Shown: positions 48,015-57,797, counted from the first letter of the stretch. The stretch is DNA of 64,000 bases from Propylenella binzhouense (GCF_009866965.1 NZ_SPKJ01000005.1:54466-118465), one strand, 5' to 3'. Notes: generated from the letters alone by a model not told the origin. A program made the numbers and translations.

Positions 48015-48180
48015 CCTCGGTGATCCGCGTCTTGGCGCGGTCGATGAAGCGCGGCGTCACCTCGATGCCGTGCGCCTCGCGGGCATGGCGCGCCTCCATG
48101 AGGAGGACGTCCTCGTCGGTCTCCGCCTGGGCCTTGAAGGTGCATCCCGGGACGAGCTGGCCGCATTGGATCCGCTTCAT
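47983..48180 (-). CDS. DUF1059 small protein
   Basis: A 65-aa protein of the DUF1059 family, function unknown. MKRIQCGQLVPGCTFKAQAE starts with the conserved cysteine motif, and a helix with LLMEARHAREAHGIEVTPRF follows, as in family members. The start has AGGGAGGCAGAC just upstream, a good ribosome-binding site. Its 3' end lies inside the CCA enzyme gene on the other strand, an unusually long convergent overlap, so the C-terminal residues are constrained by both genes. Confidence 0.8.
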   Translation of the reverse strand: MKRIQCGQLVPGCTFKAQAETDEDVLLMEARHAREAHGIEVTPRFIDRAKTRITEVNPEGQQARG

Positions 48181-48260
48181 GTCTGCCTCCCTGGTTGGGT
48201 TCGCGTGACGGACCGGCCCATTCTCGCTTCCAATGCAGCCCTTTTGCGGCAGCCGCCGCC

Positions 48261-49196
48261 TCACGGCCATTTCGCCAGGGGCGGCATGGAGGAGAGGATC
48301 GAGGCGACATTGCCGCCCGTCTTCAGCCCGAACACGGTCCCGCGGTCGTAGAGGAGGTTGAACTCCGCGTAGCGGCCGCGCCTGACGAGCTGCTCCTCGC
48401 GCTCCTCGGCGGTCCAGGGCGCCGCATAGTTCGCCCGCACGAGCGCCGGATAGACGGCGAGGAACGCGCGCCCGACGTCGCGCGTGAAGGCGAAGTCGGC
48501 CTCCCAGTCGCCGGAATTCAGATAGTCGAAGAAGATGCCGCCGATCCCGCGCGGCTCGTTCCGGTGCGGGAGCCAGAAATAGTCCGCGCACCAGTCCCGG
48601 TAGCGCTCGTAATCGACCTGCGGATGCCGCGCGCAGGCGGCGCGCATGGCCGCGTGGAAGCGGACCGCATCGGGGTCCGCCTGGGAGCGGCGCCTGTCGA
48701 GGACCGGCGTCAGGTCCGCGCCGCCGCCGAACCATTGCCGGGTCGTCACCACCATCCGCGTGTTCATGTGGACCGCCGGCACGTGCGGGCTCCGCATGTG
48801 GGCGATCAGCGATATGCCGGAGGCCCAGAAGCGCGGATCCTCGGCCGCGCCGGGGATCTGGCCGCGGAACTCCGGGGCGAACTCGCCGTGGACGGTCGAG
48901 ACGTGGACGCCGACCTTCTCGAAGACGCGGCCGTGCATGAGGGACATCTCGCCCCCGCCGCCCTCCGCGCCGCTCGCATCCGTACGGGTCCAGGGCGTCC
49001 GCTCGAACCGCCCCGGCGGCTCCGAAGCGAGCGGGGCGCCGGACGGAATCTCGGCCTCGATCACCTCGAACGCGGCGCAGATGTCGTCGCGCAGCCGCCT
49101 GAACCAGCCGCTCGCGGCGTTCTTCTTCGCCTCGATGTCCTCCGGCGCGGCCATCTGGCCGGGATCGGGCCGATACTTGCTGAGCCTGTCGTGCAT
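48261..49196 (-). CDS. hemF: Oxygen-dependent coproporphyrinogen III oxidase
   Basis: A 311-aa homodimeric enzyme that oxidatively decarboxylates coproporphyrinogen III to protoporphyrinogen IX with O2. Motifs are [57 protein letters not shown] (family signature) and [20 protein letters not shown]. Its presence points to aerobic growth; an anaerobic HemN is not in the window. It lies 80 nt upstream of the DUF1059 gene on the same strand. Confidence 0.97.
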   Translation of the reverse strand: MHDRLSKYRPDPGQMAAPEDIEAKKNAASGWFRRLRDDICAAFEVIEAEIPSGAPLASEPPGRFERTPWTRTDASGAEGGGGEMSLMHGRVFEKVGVHVSTVHGEFAPEFRGQIPGAAEDPRFWASGISLIAHMRSPHVPAVHMNTRMVVTTRQWFGGGADLTPVLDRRRSQADPDAVRFHAAMRAACARHPQVDYERYRDWCADYFWLPHRNEPRGIGGIFFDYLNSGDWEADFAFTRDVGRAFLAVYPALVRANYAAPWTAEEREEQLVRRGRYAEFNLLYDRGTVFGLKTGGNVASILSSMPPLAKWP

Positions 49197-49260
49197 GAAG
49201 GCGAGTTAGATCATCCCCGGCGCGCGGAAAAGGGACATCCGGCAATCGCGGCCGCCTCGA

Positions 49261-49319
49261 TTGGCCGGGCCGCCGCGCCGCGCTATCCTCGCTCCGCGGC
49301 AGCGCTCATGAGGAGGTGA
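49261..49319 (+). promoter_or_regulatory. Candidate promoter and strong ribosome-binding site of the HdeD-like gene
   Basis: TTGGCC (49261-49266) and CTATCC (49283-49288) are spaced 16 bp. AGGAGGTGA (49311-49319) is a near-perfect Shine-Dalgarno sequence 4 nt before the ATG, the strongest one I noticed in the window, and suggests high expression when transcribed. Confidence 0.45.
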
Positions 49320-49323
49320 CATC

Positions 49324-49884
49324 ATGGCCACGTCAAACGGAACGTTCGAAACGATGCGGAGCCCGGAATTCCGGTCGCGCTGGGGCTGGTTCGTGGCGCT
49401 CGGTATCGTCTCGCTCGTGGCCGGCATCATCGCCCTCGGCAGCGTCGTGCTGGCGACCGTTGTCAGCGTCTTCATGGTCGGCGCCATGATGATCGTCTCG
49501 GGCGTGTTCGAGATGATCCACGGCTTCCAGATGAAGAGCTGGGGCCGGTTCTTCCTCTGGATCGTGATCGGCCTGATCTACGTCCTTGCCGGCCTGATCG
49601 CCTTCTCGAATCCGCTCCTCGCATCCGCCGTGCTCACGCTGATGCTGGGCATCGGCCTGATTGCGGCCGGCATCGTGCGGATCGCGCTGGCGACGAGCAT
49701 GCGGACCGGCACGCCCTGGGTCTGGGTCGTGGTGTCCGGCATCATCTCCCTGCTGCTCGGCGCGATGATCGTGTTCCAGTGGCCGATGTCGAGCCTCTAC
49801 ATTCTCGGCATCTTCCTCGGGGTCGATCTCGTGATGTCCGGGATCGCGTGGCTTTCGGTCGGGTTCGCCCTCAGGAGGCTCTGA
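49324..49884 (+). CDS. HdeD-family membrane protein
   Basis: A 186-aa inner-membrane protein with six hydrophobic segments arranged in pairs (WGWFVALGIVSLVAGIIALG, VVSVFMVGAMMIVSGVFEMI, WIVIGLIYVLAGLIAFSNPL, VLTLMLGIGLIAAGIVRIAL, WVVVSGIISLLLGAMIVFQW and YILGIFLGVDLVMSGIAWLS). The repeated G-rich pattern is the HdeD/DUF308 family, linked in enterobacteria to acid resistance at high cell density. The function here is inferred only from the family. Its stop is 3 nt from the convergent trmL stop. Confidence 0.88.
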   Translation: MATSNGTFETMRSPEFRSRWGWFVALGIVSLVAGIIALGSVVLATVVSVFMVGAMMIVSGVFEMIHGFQMKSWGRFFLWIVIGLIYVLAGLIAFSNPLLASAVLTLMLGIGLIAAGIVRIALATSMRTGTPWVWVVVSGIISLLLGAMIVFQWPMSSLYILGIFLGVDLVMSGIAWLSVGFALRRL

Positions 49885-49887
49885 GCC

Positions 49888-50352
49888 TCACGCGCCGATC
49901 CGTCCGCCGACCTGCCGCAACGCCTCGGCGAGGGCGATGCCGGCGGCGACGGCGACGTTGAGCGACCGGTTGCCGCTCCCTACCGGGATCCGCAGCACGG
50001 CGTCCGATTCGCCGCGGATCGGCTCCGGAAGGCCGGCCGATTCCCGGCCGAGCAGGAGGACGTCCCCGGCCCGGAACGCGTAATCGTGGAGGGCGACCCT
50101 GCCATGCGTCGAGAGCGCGACGAGGCGCCGGCGCTCCGCCCGGCGCCAGGCGTCGAACGCCTCCCACGCGACGTGCTCCCGCAGCGCGGCCCGGTCGAGA
50201 TAGTCCATGCCCGCGCGGCGGAAATGCCGGTCGGTGAGGGCGAAGCCGCAGGGATGGACGAGGTGGACGCGGACGCCGAAGCAGGCGCCGAGCCGGATGA
50301 CGCTGCCGGCATTTTGCGGAATGTCCGGCTCGAAAAGGGCACACTCGATCAC
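49888..50352 (-). CDS. trmL: tRNA (cytidine(34)-2'-O)-methyltransferase
   Basis: A 154-aa SPOUT methyltransferase that methylates the wobble ribose of tRNA(Leu) isoacceptors using S-adenosylmethionine. ALFEPDIPQNAGSVIRLGAC opens the knot fold, LLLGRESAGLPEPI is the second motif, and IPVGSGNRSLNVAVAAGIAL the knotted cofactor-binding loop. The length is exact for TrmL. It is divergent from the ABC exporter gene across 82 nt. Confidence 0.95.
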   Translation of the reverse strand: MIECALFEPDIPQNAGSVIRLGACFGVRVHLVHPCGFALTDRHFRRAGMDYLDRAALREHVAWEAFDAWRRAERRRLVALSTHGRVALHDYAFRAGDVLLLGRESAGLPEPIRGESDAVLRIPVGSGNRSLNVAVAAGIALAEALRQVGGRIGA

Positions 50353-50434
50353 TAGATTGGGACCCGACCTCTTCCAAGCGCCCGCCGCTCACCTGCGGGC
50401 TTCACAAGGACCCGGCTGCGGCGTGTTTCGGCGA

Positions 50435-52294
50435 ATGATGACCTATCGCGGGCTCGAGCAATGGATCGACCCGCTCGTTCCGCGTCCTGTCGAGCAGCCG
50501 CCCACGACGCTCGTCCGCTTCTATCGCTATTTTCTCGCCCCGGTGAAGGGACTCGTCGTCGCCACGCTGACGGTCTCGTTCGTCGCCTCCATCATCGAGC
50601 TTTCGCTCTTCGCCTTTCTCGGATCGCTCGTCGACCGCATGGGCGCGAGCCGGCCGGAGGCGTTCATCGCCGACAACGCCTGGACGCTCGTCTTCATGAG
50701 CGCCGTGCTCCTCGTCGGCCGCCCCCTCTTCGCCGTGCTCTCCCGCGGGCTGGTGAGCCTGGCGCTCGGGCCGAGCCTCTCAACGCTGGTCCGCTGGCAG
50801 AGCTACCGCTACGTGCTGCGCCAGAGCCTCGGCTTCTTCCAGAACGATTATGCCGGGCGGATCAGCCAGAAGGTCATGCAGACGGGCATGGCGCTCCGCG
50901 AGAGCGTCGTGAACGTGGTCGACGGCATCTGGTACCTCGTCATCTATCTCGTCGGCACGTTCGCGATGCTCGCGGGCTTCGATTGGCGCCTGTTCCTGCC
51001 GCTCGTGGCCTGGATCCTTGCCTACGCGCTTGTCATCGTGACGCTGGTGCCGCCCGTCCGGGCGCGCGCCGTGGCCATGTCGGAGGCGAATTCGGGGCTG
51101 ACGGGCCGGGTGGTCGACGGCTTCACCAACATCCTCTCCGTCAAGCTCTTCGCGCATGCCGACCGCGAAGAGGCGTTCGGGCGCGAGGCGTTCAGCCGCC
51201 AGCTCGACGCCTCCCGCGCCATGAACCGCACGATCCTGACCATGTCGGCGGTGCTGACGATCATCAACTCGCTCTTTATCTTCGGGATCGCGGCGCTCTC
51301 GATCTGGCTCTGGACGCGCGGCCAGATCACGCTCGGGGCGATCGCGACCGCCAACACGCTGGCGCTCCGCCTCAACCAGATGTCCGGCTGGATACTCCGA
51401 TCGATCACCTCGCTGTTCGAGAGCGTGGGCACGATCGAGAACGGCATCGAGACCATTTCGCAGCCGAATCGCCTGCCGGATGCGCCGCGGGCCGCGTCGC
51501 TCGCCGTTCGGAGCGGATCAATCGAGTTTCGGAACGTCAACTTCCGCTATCCGGAGGGTGATCGCGTGATCCGCGAGCTCTCGTTCGCGATCCGCCCGGG
51601 CGAGCGGGTGGGTCTCGTCGGCCCGTCCGGCGCCGGCAAGTCGACGCTCGTCAACCTGCTGCTCCGCTTCTATCCGCTCGAGAGCGGCGTGATCGAGATC
51701 GACGGCCAGGACGTCGCGGCCGTCAGCCAGGAATCGCTCAGGGCGGCGATCGGGGTCGTCACCCAGGACACCTCGCTCCTCCACCGCTCGGTTCGCGACA
51801 ACATCCGCTATGGCCGTCCGGACGCGAGCGAGGCGGACATCCGGGCCGCCGCGGCAGCCGCCCGCGCCGACGAGTTCATCGCGGGGCTGGTCGATCCGCG
51901 CGGGCGGACCGGCTACGACGCCTATGTCGGCGAGCGCGGCGTCAAGCTCTCCGGCGGCCAGCGGCAGCGAATCGCGATCGCCCGCGTGATCCTCAAGGAC
52001 GCGCCGATCCTGGTGCTCGACGAGGCGACCGCCGCGCTCGATTCCGAGGTGGAGGCGGCGATCCAGGAGAGCCTGTCGGAGCTGATGTCCGGCAAGACCG
52101 TGCTCGCCATCGCGCACCGCCTCTCGACGATCGCGGCGATGGACCGGCTGATCGTGCTCGACCACGGCAGGATCGTGGAGGAGGGGAGCCACGCCGAGCT
52201 CATGCGGCGGGGCGGGCTCTATGCCCGCCTCTGGCGCCGGCAGTCCGGCGGCTTCATCGCTCCGGACGCTGAAGAGAGCCTTCTAACCGCCTGA
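50435..52294 (+). CDS. ABC exporter (fused membrane and ATPase domains)
   Basis: A 619-aa half-transporter expected to act as a homodimer exporting a lipid, drug or peptide. The membrane domain holds six helices (for example GLVVATLTVSFVASIIELSL). The ATPase domain begins near residue 365 and shows Walker A GPSGAGKST, signature KLSGGQRQRIAIAR and Walker B ILVLDEATAALD followed by the switch histidine in IAHRLSTI. Two adjacent ATG codons start the gene. No substrate clue comes from its neighbours, trmL and petABC. A 246-bp gap follows, in which I see no clear terminator. Confidence 0.92.
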   Translation: MMTYRGLEQWIDPLVPRPVEQPPTTLVRFYRYFLAPVKGLVVATLTVSFVASIIELSLFAFLGSLVDRMGASRPEAFIADNAWTLVFMSAVLLVGRPLFAVLSRGLVSLALGPSLSTLVRWQSYRYVLRQSLGFFQNDYAGRISQKVMQTGMALRESVVNVVDGIWYLVIYLVGTFAMLAGFDWRLFLPLVAWILAYALVIVTLVPPVRARAVAMSEANSGLTGRVVDGFTNILSVKLFAHADREEAFGREAFSRQLDASRAMNRTILTMSAVLTIINSLFIFGIAALSIWLWTRGQITLGAIATANTLALRLNQMSGWILRSITSLFESVGTIENGIETISQPNRLPDAPRAASLAVRSGSIEFRNVNFRYPEGDRVIRELSFAIRPGERVGLVGPSGAGKSTLVNLLLRFYPLESGVIEIDGQDVAAVSQESLRAAIGVVTQDTSLLHRSVRDNIRYGRPDASEADIRAAAAAARADEFIAGLVDPRGRTGYDAYVGERGVKLSGGQRQRIAIARVILKDAPILVLDEATAALDSEVEAAIQESLSELMSGKTVLAIAHRLSTIAAMDRLIVLDHGRIVEEGSHAELMRRGGLYARLWRRQSGGFIAPDAEESLLTA

Positions 52295-52540
52295 GGAAGC
52301 CCCGGATTCGGCCGTTCCGCGGCGTCGGGGCGGCCGGCTGCCCGAAAATTGCGACATTCTGGCATTCCACCGCCGCCTCGACTGGACACCCCATTTGAAC
52401 GGTGACAAAAGGCGGGCGGCGGAGGGCTGGCCGCGTCCCGCGACGGTGCGGCACGCCCTGTGCAGTCTTCCCCGGAAGCCGCCGAGAACGACTACGCTGG
52501 TTACGCCGACGAAAGCCGGCGAGACGCGAGAGGGTGAGCT

Positions 52541-53152
52541 TTGGCTGAATCGACAACCCATCCCATCACAGCAGCGCCGGAGGCCAAGCATATCGAGCCC
52601 CATGAGGCCGGTGCGCCGAGCCGTCGCGACTTCCTGCTGATCGCGACCGGCGCCTTTGCCGCGGTCGGGGCGGCCGCCGTGCTCTGGCCCTTCGTGGACC
52701 AGATGAATCCCGACGCCGCTTCGCTCGCGCTCGCCTCGATCGAGGTCGACGTCTCGCAGATCGATCGCGGCCAGTCGATCACCGTCATGTGGCGCGGCAA
52801 GCCGGTCTTCATCCGCAACCGCACGGACCAGGAAGTGCAGTCTGCGAAGGAGGTTCCGCTCGCGGACCTCAAGGATCCCATCGCGCGCAACCTGAACCTC
52901 GACGCGAACGCCCCCGCGACGGACGCGAACCGCGCGCCCGCGGATCGCGAGCAGTGGCTCGTGATGGTCGGCGTCTGCACCCATCTCGGCTGCGTCCCGC
53001 TCGGCCAGCAGGGCGATTACGGCGGCTGGTTCTGCCCATGCCACGGATCGCACTACGATACGGCCGGCCGCATCCGGAAGGGGCCGGCGCCGGAGAACCT
53101 CCTGGTCCCGACGCTCGCCTTCGTGGACGACACGACCATCCGCATCGGCTGA
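52541..53152 (+). CDS. petA: Ubiquinol-cytochrome c reductase iron-sulfur (Rieske) subunit
   Basis: A 203-aa Rieske protein of the bc1 complex, anchored in the inner membrane with its 2Fe-2S domain in the periplasm. The N-terminus has APSRRDFLLIATGAFAAVGA, an uncleaved twin-arginine-type anchor. The cluster is bound by CTHLGC and CPCHGSHYD. The start is TTG, preceded by GAGGGTGAGC; no in-frame ATG nearby keeps the family N-terminus. It heads the petABC operon, 21 nt before petB. Confidence 0.96.
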   Translation: MAESTTHPITAAPEAKHIEPHEAGAPSRRDFLLIATGAFAAVGAAAVLWPFVDQMNPDAASLALASIEVDVSQIDRGQSITVMWRGKPVFIRNRTDQEVQSAKEVPLADLKDPIARNLNLDANAPATDANRAPADREQWLVMVGVCTHLGCVPLGQQGDYGGWFCPCHGSHYDTAGRIRKGPAPENLLVPTLAFVDDTTIRIG

Positions 53153-53173
53153 CCGCTGACGAGACCGACCACA

Positions 53174-54454
53174 ATGCACGACCACTTTCCCCGCTACGAG
53201 CCGAAGTCTGCAGTCGGCCGCTGGTTCGACTCACGCCTGCCGGCGACCCGGATGCTCTACGATTCCTTCGTGGCCTATCCGATCCCGCGCAACCTCAACT
53301 ACTGGTATACGTTCGGCGGCATCCTGAGCATCATGCTCGTCGTCCAGATCCTGACCGGCGTCGTGCTGGCGATGCACTACATCCCCAGCGCCGACATGGC
53401 CTTCGAGTCGGTCGAGAAGATCATGCGCGACGTCAATTACGGCTGGCTTCTGCGCTACCTGCACGCCAACGGCGCGTCGATGTTCTTCGTCGCGGTCTAC
53501 GTGCACATCTTCCGGGGCATGTATTACGGCTCCTACAAGGAGCCGCGCGAGCTGCTCTGGATCCTCGGCGTGATCATCTTCCTCCTGATGATGGCGACGG
53601 GCTTCATGGGCTACGTCCTGCCGTGGGGCCAGATGAGCTTCTGGGGCGCCACCGTCATCACCAATCTCTTCTCGGCGATCCCGCTCGTCGGCAGTGCGAT
53701 CGTGACGTGGCTGTGGGGCGGCTTCGCGGTCGGCGAGCCGACGCTCAACCGCTTCTTCTCGCTGCACTATCTGCTGCCGTTCATGATCGCCGGCGTGGTC
53801 ATCCTCCATGTCTGGGCGCTCCACGTCACCGGCCAGACCAATCCGACCGGCATCGAGGTGAAGTCGAAGAAGGACGTCGTGCCGTTCACCCCGCACGCGA
53901 CCGTCAAGGACGCCTTCGCGCTGGTGATGTTCTTCATCCTCTTCTCGTGGTTCGTCTTCTACCAGCCGAACTTCCTCGGCCATCCGGACAATTACGTGAA
54001 GGCGAACCCGCTGGTGACGCCGGCGCATATCGTGCCGGAATGGTACTTCCTGCCGTTCTACGCGATCCTGCGGGCGATCCCCTCCAAGCTCGGCGGCGTG
54101 GTCGCGATGTTCGCGTCGATCCTGGTGCTGTTCGTGCTGCCCTGGCTCGACACCTCGAAGGTGCGCTCGGCCAATTACCGGCCGCTCTTCCGGCAGTTCT
54201 TCTGGATCCTGGTGGTCGTCTGCATCGGCCTCGGCTGGCTCGGCTCGCGGCCGCCGGAGGGCGTCTACGTGGTCGCCGCGCGCATCCTCACGGCCTATTA
54301 CTTCCTCCACTTCCTCGTGATCCTTCCGCTCCTCGGCATCTTCGAGACGCCGCGCCCGCGGCCGGCCTCGATCGCGGATGCCGTCCTGTCCAGGAAGGGC
54401 GGCGGCCTGTTCCGCCCGGCCGGCGCTCCCGCCGCACCGGAAGGCAGGGGCTGA
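53174..54454 (+). CDS. petB: Cytochrome b subunit of bc1 complex
   Basis: A 426-aa polytopic protein with eight membrane helices that carries both b-type hemes and the two quinone sites. Heme ligands are in [29 protein letters not shown] and [20 protein letters not shown]. The Qo-site motif PEWY is in [18 protein letters not shown]. The length agrees with alphaproteobacterial cytochrome b, unsplit and not fused to c1. One base separates its stop from the c1 start. Confidence 0.98.
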   Translation: MHDHFPRYEPKSAVGRWFDSRLPATRMLYDSFVAYPIPRNLNYWYTFGGILSIMLVVQILTGVVLAMHYIPSADMAFESVEKIMRDVNYGWLLRYLHANGASMFFVAVYVHIFRGMYYGSYKEPRELLWILGVIIFLLMMATGFMGYVLPWGQMSFWGATVITNLFSAIPLVGSAIVTWLWGGFAVGEPTLNRFFSLHYLLPFMIAGVVILHVWALHVTGQTNPTGIEVKSKKDVVPFTPHATVKDAFALVMFFILFSWFVFYQPNFLGHPDNYVKANPLVTPAHIVPEWYFLPFYAILRAIPSKLGGVVAMFASILVLFVLPWLDTSKVRSANYRPLFRQFFWILVVVCIGLGWLGSRPPEGVYVVAARILTAYYFLHFLVILPLLGIFETPRPRPASIADAVLSRKGGGLFRPAGAPAAPEGRG

Positions 54455-54455
54455 G

Positions 54456-55400
54456 ATGGCAATCCGACAGGGCAGAGCGACAATGAAGACGATCATCGGC
54501 CGCACGGCGGCCGCAGCCCTCCTCTCGCTTGCGCTCGCCTCCGCGGCCGGCGCGCAGGAGCAGGGAGCCGGCGGCGGCAATGCGGGCGGCGAGCACGAGA
54601 CGGCCACGGTCCACTATCCGATCGAGCATCCGAAGCATGTCGACTGGACCTTCGCGGGCCCGTTCGGCAGCTTCGATCCGGCCCAGCTCCAGCGCGGCTT
54701 CCAGGTCTACCGGGAGGTCTGCTCGGCCTGCCATTCCATGAACATGGTGGCGTTCCGGACGCTCGCCTCGACTGCCGGTCCGCATTTCAGCGCCGACGCC
54801 GTGAAGGCGCTCGCCGCGGAATATCAGATCAATGACGGCCCGGACGCCAACGGCGACATGTTCCAGCGGCCCGGCACGCCGGCCGACCACCTGCCGCCGC
54901 CCTATCCGAACGAGCAGGCCTCGCGCGCGGCGAACGGCGGAGCCTATCCGCCCGACCTGTCGCTGATCGCCAAGGCCCGGACGGTCGAGCGCGGCTTCCC
55001 CGCCTTCGTGTTCGACATGTTCACCCTCTACCAGGAGGCGGGCCCGAACTACATCTACTCGCTGCTGACCGGCTACCGGGACCCCCCGGCCGGCGTCGAG
55101 GTGAGGCCCGGGCAGTACTACAACCCGTACTTCGTCTCCGGTCCCGCGCTCGCCATGCCGCCGCCGCTCTCCGACGGGCAGGTGACCTTCGCGCAGAACC
55201 AGGACGAGGACCCCGCGAACGACGTGCCGGAGACGGTCGACCAGTATGCGAAGGACGTCGTGTCCTTCCTGATGTGGGCGGCGGAGCCGCACATGGTCGA
55301 GCGGAAGAGCATGGGCTTCGCGGTGATGGTGTTCCTGATCGTGTTCGGGGCGCTCGTCTACTATACCAAGCGCAAGGTCTGGGCGACGATCGAGCACTGA
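54456..55400 (+). CDS. petC: Cytochrome c1 subunit of bc1 complex
   Basis: A 314-aa periplasmic c-type cytochrome anchored by one C-terminal helix, which passes electrons from the Rieske protein to soluble cytochrome c. The N-terminus with TIIGRTAAAALLSLALASAA followed by GAQ is a signal peptide. Heme is bound at VCSACHSMN, and the axial methionine is probably in ALAMPPPLSDGQV. The C-terminal anchor is GFAVMVFLIVFGALVYYTKR. The ATG with AGGGG five bases upstream is chosen; an ATG nine codons later also gives a complete signal peptide. A terminator follows. Confidence 0.96.
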   Translation: MAIRQGRATMKTIIGRTAAAALLSLALASAAGAQEQGAGGGNAGGEHETATVHYPIEHPKHVDWTFAGPFGSFDPAQLQRGFQVYREVCSACHSMNMVAFRTLASTAGPHFSADAVKALAAEYQINDGPDANGDMFQRPGTPADHLPPPYPNEQASRAANGGAYPPDLSLIAKARTVERGFPAFVFDMFTLYQEAGPNYIYSLLTGYRDPPAGVEVRPGQYYNPYFVSGPALAMPPPLSDGQVTFAQNQDEDPANDVPETVDQYAKDVVSFLMWAAEPHMVERKSMGFAVMVFLIVFGALVYYTKRKVWATIEH

Positions 55401-55423
55401 GCGTTCCGGCGGAGAAGACGCCC

Positions 55424-55458
55424 GGCCCGCGAGCACGCTCGCGGGCCTTTCCATTTCA
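55424..55458 (+). terminator. Rho-independent terminator of the petABC operon
   Basis: GGCCCGCGA (55424-55432) and TCGCGGGCC (55439-55447) make a perfect 9-bp stem with a 6-nt loop, followed by TTTCCATTTC. It overlaps the last codon of the convergent P450 gene. Read from the other strand it lacks a T-run. Confidence 0.85.
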
Positions 55459-56820
55459 GGCGCCGCTCCGGACCCGCATCGGAAGGCCGCCGCGCGGGCG
55501 CAGCGTGATCTTCAGCACCGGGTAGGGCGCATGGCCGGGGAGGGGCTCGAGCCGGGCCGTGCGGAGGAGCACCGCCAGGATCGCCGTCGCCTCGAGGAGC
55601 GCGAAGCCCATGCCGATGCAGATCCGCGGGCCCGCGCCGAAGGGCAGGTAGGCGTAGCGGTGCCGCGCCTTGGCGGCCTCGGGCGCGAAGCGGCCCGGAT
55701 CGAACCGGTCGGGCGCCGCCCAGAGCGCCCGGTGCCGGTGCACGACATAGACCGGAACCTGTACCCGGGCGCCTTCCTCGACGGCGACCGGCCCGATCCG
55801 GACGGGCCGGACGGCCTTCCGCACGATGAGCGGCGCGGGCGGATAGAGCCGCATCGCCTCGAGGATCACCTGCCGCGTGAAGGGCAGGCGCTCGACCGCC
55901 GCCGGCGTGACCGCCGCGCCCGGCGGCATCTCGGCATGGATCTCCTGCCGGACGCGCGCCTCCGTCGCCGGCGAGCCGCCGAGGAGGTAGAGGCTCCAGG
56001 TCAAAGCGAGCGCGGTGGTCTCGTGGCCGGCGGTGACGAAGGTGAGGAGGTTGTCGGCGAGTTCCTCGTCGCCCATGCGGCGGCCGGTATCGCCGTCGCA
56101 TGCCGCGAGGAGGAGCTCGATCAGGTCGTCCCGCGGAACAGGGCTCCGGCGCCGCTCGGCGATGACGCGCCCGAGCTCGGCGCGCAGATAGCGCCGGGCG
56201 GCGGCGGCCCTGCGGCTGCCCGGATGCGGCATCCAGCGCGGCGCGCCGAGGAGCGAGAACGCGGCCTGCCAGCCGATCGGGTCCAGATAGTCCGTGATCG
56301 CCCGCGAAAAGCCCGAGACGTCGATGTCGCCCGCGCCGGAGAGCATCGTCTCGACGACGACGTCGAAGGTGGTGCGCATCATCGCGTCCGCGACGTCGAC
56401 CACCGTCCCGTCGGGAAAGGCGCGCCATCGCGCCGCCGTCCTCTCGGCCGCGGCGATCATCGCCGGAACGAATCCGAGGATCCGCTCGTGCCGGAAGATC
56501 GGCGCCGCCGTGCGCCGCTGCCGGCGCCAGTCGGCGCCGTCGCTGGTGAGAATGCCGTTCCCGAGCGCCGGTCCGAGCGTCCGGAGGACCACCTCGCCCT
56601 TCCGGAACGCATCCGCCTCGTCGACGAGCACCGTCCGGATGAGGTCGGGATCGAAGACGGAGACGGTCTGCCGCCCGAACAGGCGCTCCGACCCGATCGC
56701 CTGGTCGAACGCCGCTTCCGGCCAGACCTCGAGCGGATTGCGGACGAGCGTGCGCAGAAGCGCCGCGCGCGAGAGCGGCGCCTTGGGGTGCGCGAGCTTC
56801 ACCGGGTCCCGCTCGGTCAT
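55456..56820 (-). CDS. Cytochrome P450
   Basis: A 454-aa soluble P450 monooxygenase. The heme-thiolate motif FGAGPRICIGMGFA places the ligand at Cys401, the I-helix oxygen-activation motif is TAGHETTALAL, and the K-helix ExxR is in ILEAMRLYPPAPL. It is longer than most bacterial P450s and reads like the CYP4/CYP102-type group acting on fatty acids or terpenoids. No ferredoxin or reductase gene adjoins it, so redox partners are supplied from elsewhere. MTERDPV is preferred as the start; an ATG fourteen codons upstream is also possible. It is convergent with petC and divergent from mtnP. Confidence 0.92.
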   Translation of the reverse strand: MTERDPVKLAHPKAPLSRAALLRTLVRNPLEVWPEAAFDQAIGSERLFGRQTVSVFDPDLIRTVLVDEADAFRKGEVVLRTLGPALGNGILTSDGADWRRQRRTAAPIFRHERILGFVPAMIAAAERTAARWRAFPDGTVVDVADAMMRTTFDVVVETMLSGAGDIDVSGFSRAITDYLDPIGWQAAFSLLGAPRWMPHPGSRRAAAARRYLRAELGRVIAERRRSPVPRDDLIELLLAACDGDTGRRMGDEELADNLLTFVTAGHETTALALTWSLYLLGGSPATEARVRQEIHAEMPPGAAVTPAAVERLPFTRQVILEAMRLYPPAPLIVRKAVRPVRIGPVAVEEGARVQVPVYVVHRHRALWAAPDRFDPGRFAPEAAKARHRYAYLPFGAGPRICIGMGFALLEATAILAVLLRTARLEPLPGHAPYPVLKITLRPRGGLPMRVRSGA

Positions 56821-56918
56821 CGGCGGAGACGCCCTTTCCGGGTTCGTGCGGCCGGGCGGCACGTTGTTAGGCCCCGCGATTGGCTGTATTCGCCGATTGC
56901 GGCGTTGCGGAGAAGATC

Positions 56919-57797
56919 ATGAAGTCGGTCCTTGGCATCATCGGCGGTTCCGGCATCTACGAGCTGCCCGGGCTGGCCGGCCCGGAATGGCGCCGGATCG
57001 AGAGCCCGTGGGGCGAGCCTTCCGACGCCATCCTGCACGCCGAGCTCGACGGCCTGCCGGTGCGCTTCCTGCCGCGCCACGGCCGCGGCCACGTCTTCTC
57101 GCCGACCGACATCGACTACCGCGCCAACATCGATGCGATGAAGCGCGCGGGGGTGACCGACCTCGTCTCGGTCTCCGCGTGCGGATCGCTGCGGGAGGAC
57201 CTCTCGCCCGGCATGTTCGTGCTCGTGGAGCAGTTCGTCGACCGCACCTTCGCCCGCGAGAAGAGCTTCTTCGGGAAGGGCTGCGTCGCGCATGTCTCGA
57301 TGGCGCATCCGGTGAGCCCGCGCCTCGTGGAGCGGATCGCTGCGGCCGCCGAGGCGGAGGACGTGCGCTACCGCTGGGGCGGCACCTATGTCACGATCGA
57401 GGGGCCGCACTTCTCCTCGCGCGCCGAAAGCGAGCTCTACCGCTCCTGGGGCTGCGACGTCATCGGCATGACCAACATGCCGGAGGCCAAGCTCGCCCGC
57501 GAGGCCGAGATGTCCTACGCCACCATCGCCATGGTGACGGATTACGACTGCTGGCATCCCGAGCACGGCAATGTCGACGTGAAGGACATCCTGCGTGTGC
57601 TCGACGAGAACCGCGACAAGGCGCAGCGGCTGCTCGTGCGGGTGGCGCGCGACTTTCCGCGCGAGCGCGAGCCCTGTCCGGTCGGCTCCGACAGCGCGCT
57701 CGAGCACGCCATCATGACCGCCCCGGCCCGGCGCGACCCGGCGCTCCTCGCCAGGCTCGACGCCGTGGCGGGGCGCGTGCTGCGGCGCGCGGGCTAG
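56919..57797 (+). CDS. mtnP: S-methyl-5'-thioadenosine phosphorylase
   Basis: A 292-aa enzyme that splits methylthioadenosine, the by-product of polyamine synthesis, to adenine and methylthioribose phosphate. LGIIGGSGIYELPG opens it with the phosphate site, LPRHGRGHVFSP is the conserved loop, VSVSACGSLREDLSPG and GTYVTIEGPHFSSRAES form the base and ribose sites, and VTDYDCWHPEHGNVDV the catalytic Asp region. The adenine it releases is the substrate of Apt, encoded nearby on the same strand. The chosen ATG follows GCGGAGAAG. Confidence 0.96.
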   Translation: MKSVLGIIGGSGIYELPGLAGPEWRRIESPWGEPSDAILHAELDGLPVRFLPRHGRGHVFSPTDIDYRANIDAMKRAGVTDLVSVSACGSLREDLSPGMFVLVEQFVDRTFAREKSFFGKGCVAHVSMAHPVSPRLVERIAAAAEAEDVRYRWGGTYVTIEGPHFSSRAESELYRSWGCDVIGMTNMPEAKLAREAEMSYATIAMVTDYDCWHPEHGNVDVKDILRVLDENRDKAQRLLVRVARDFPREREPCPVGSDSALEHAIMTAPARRDPALLARLDAVAGRVLRRAG

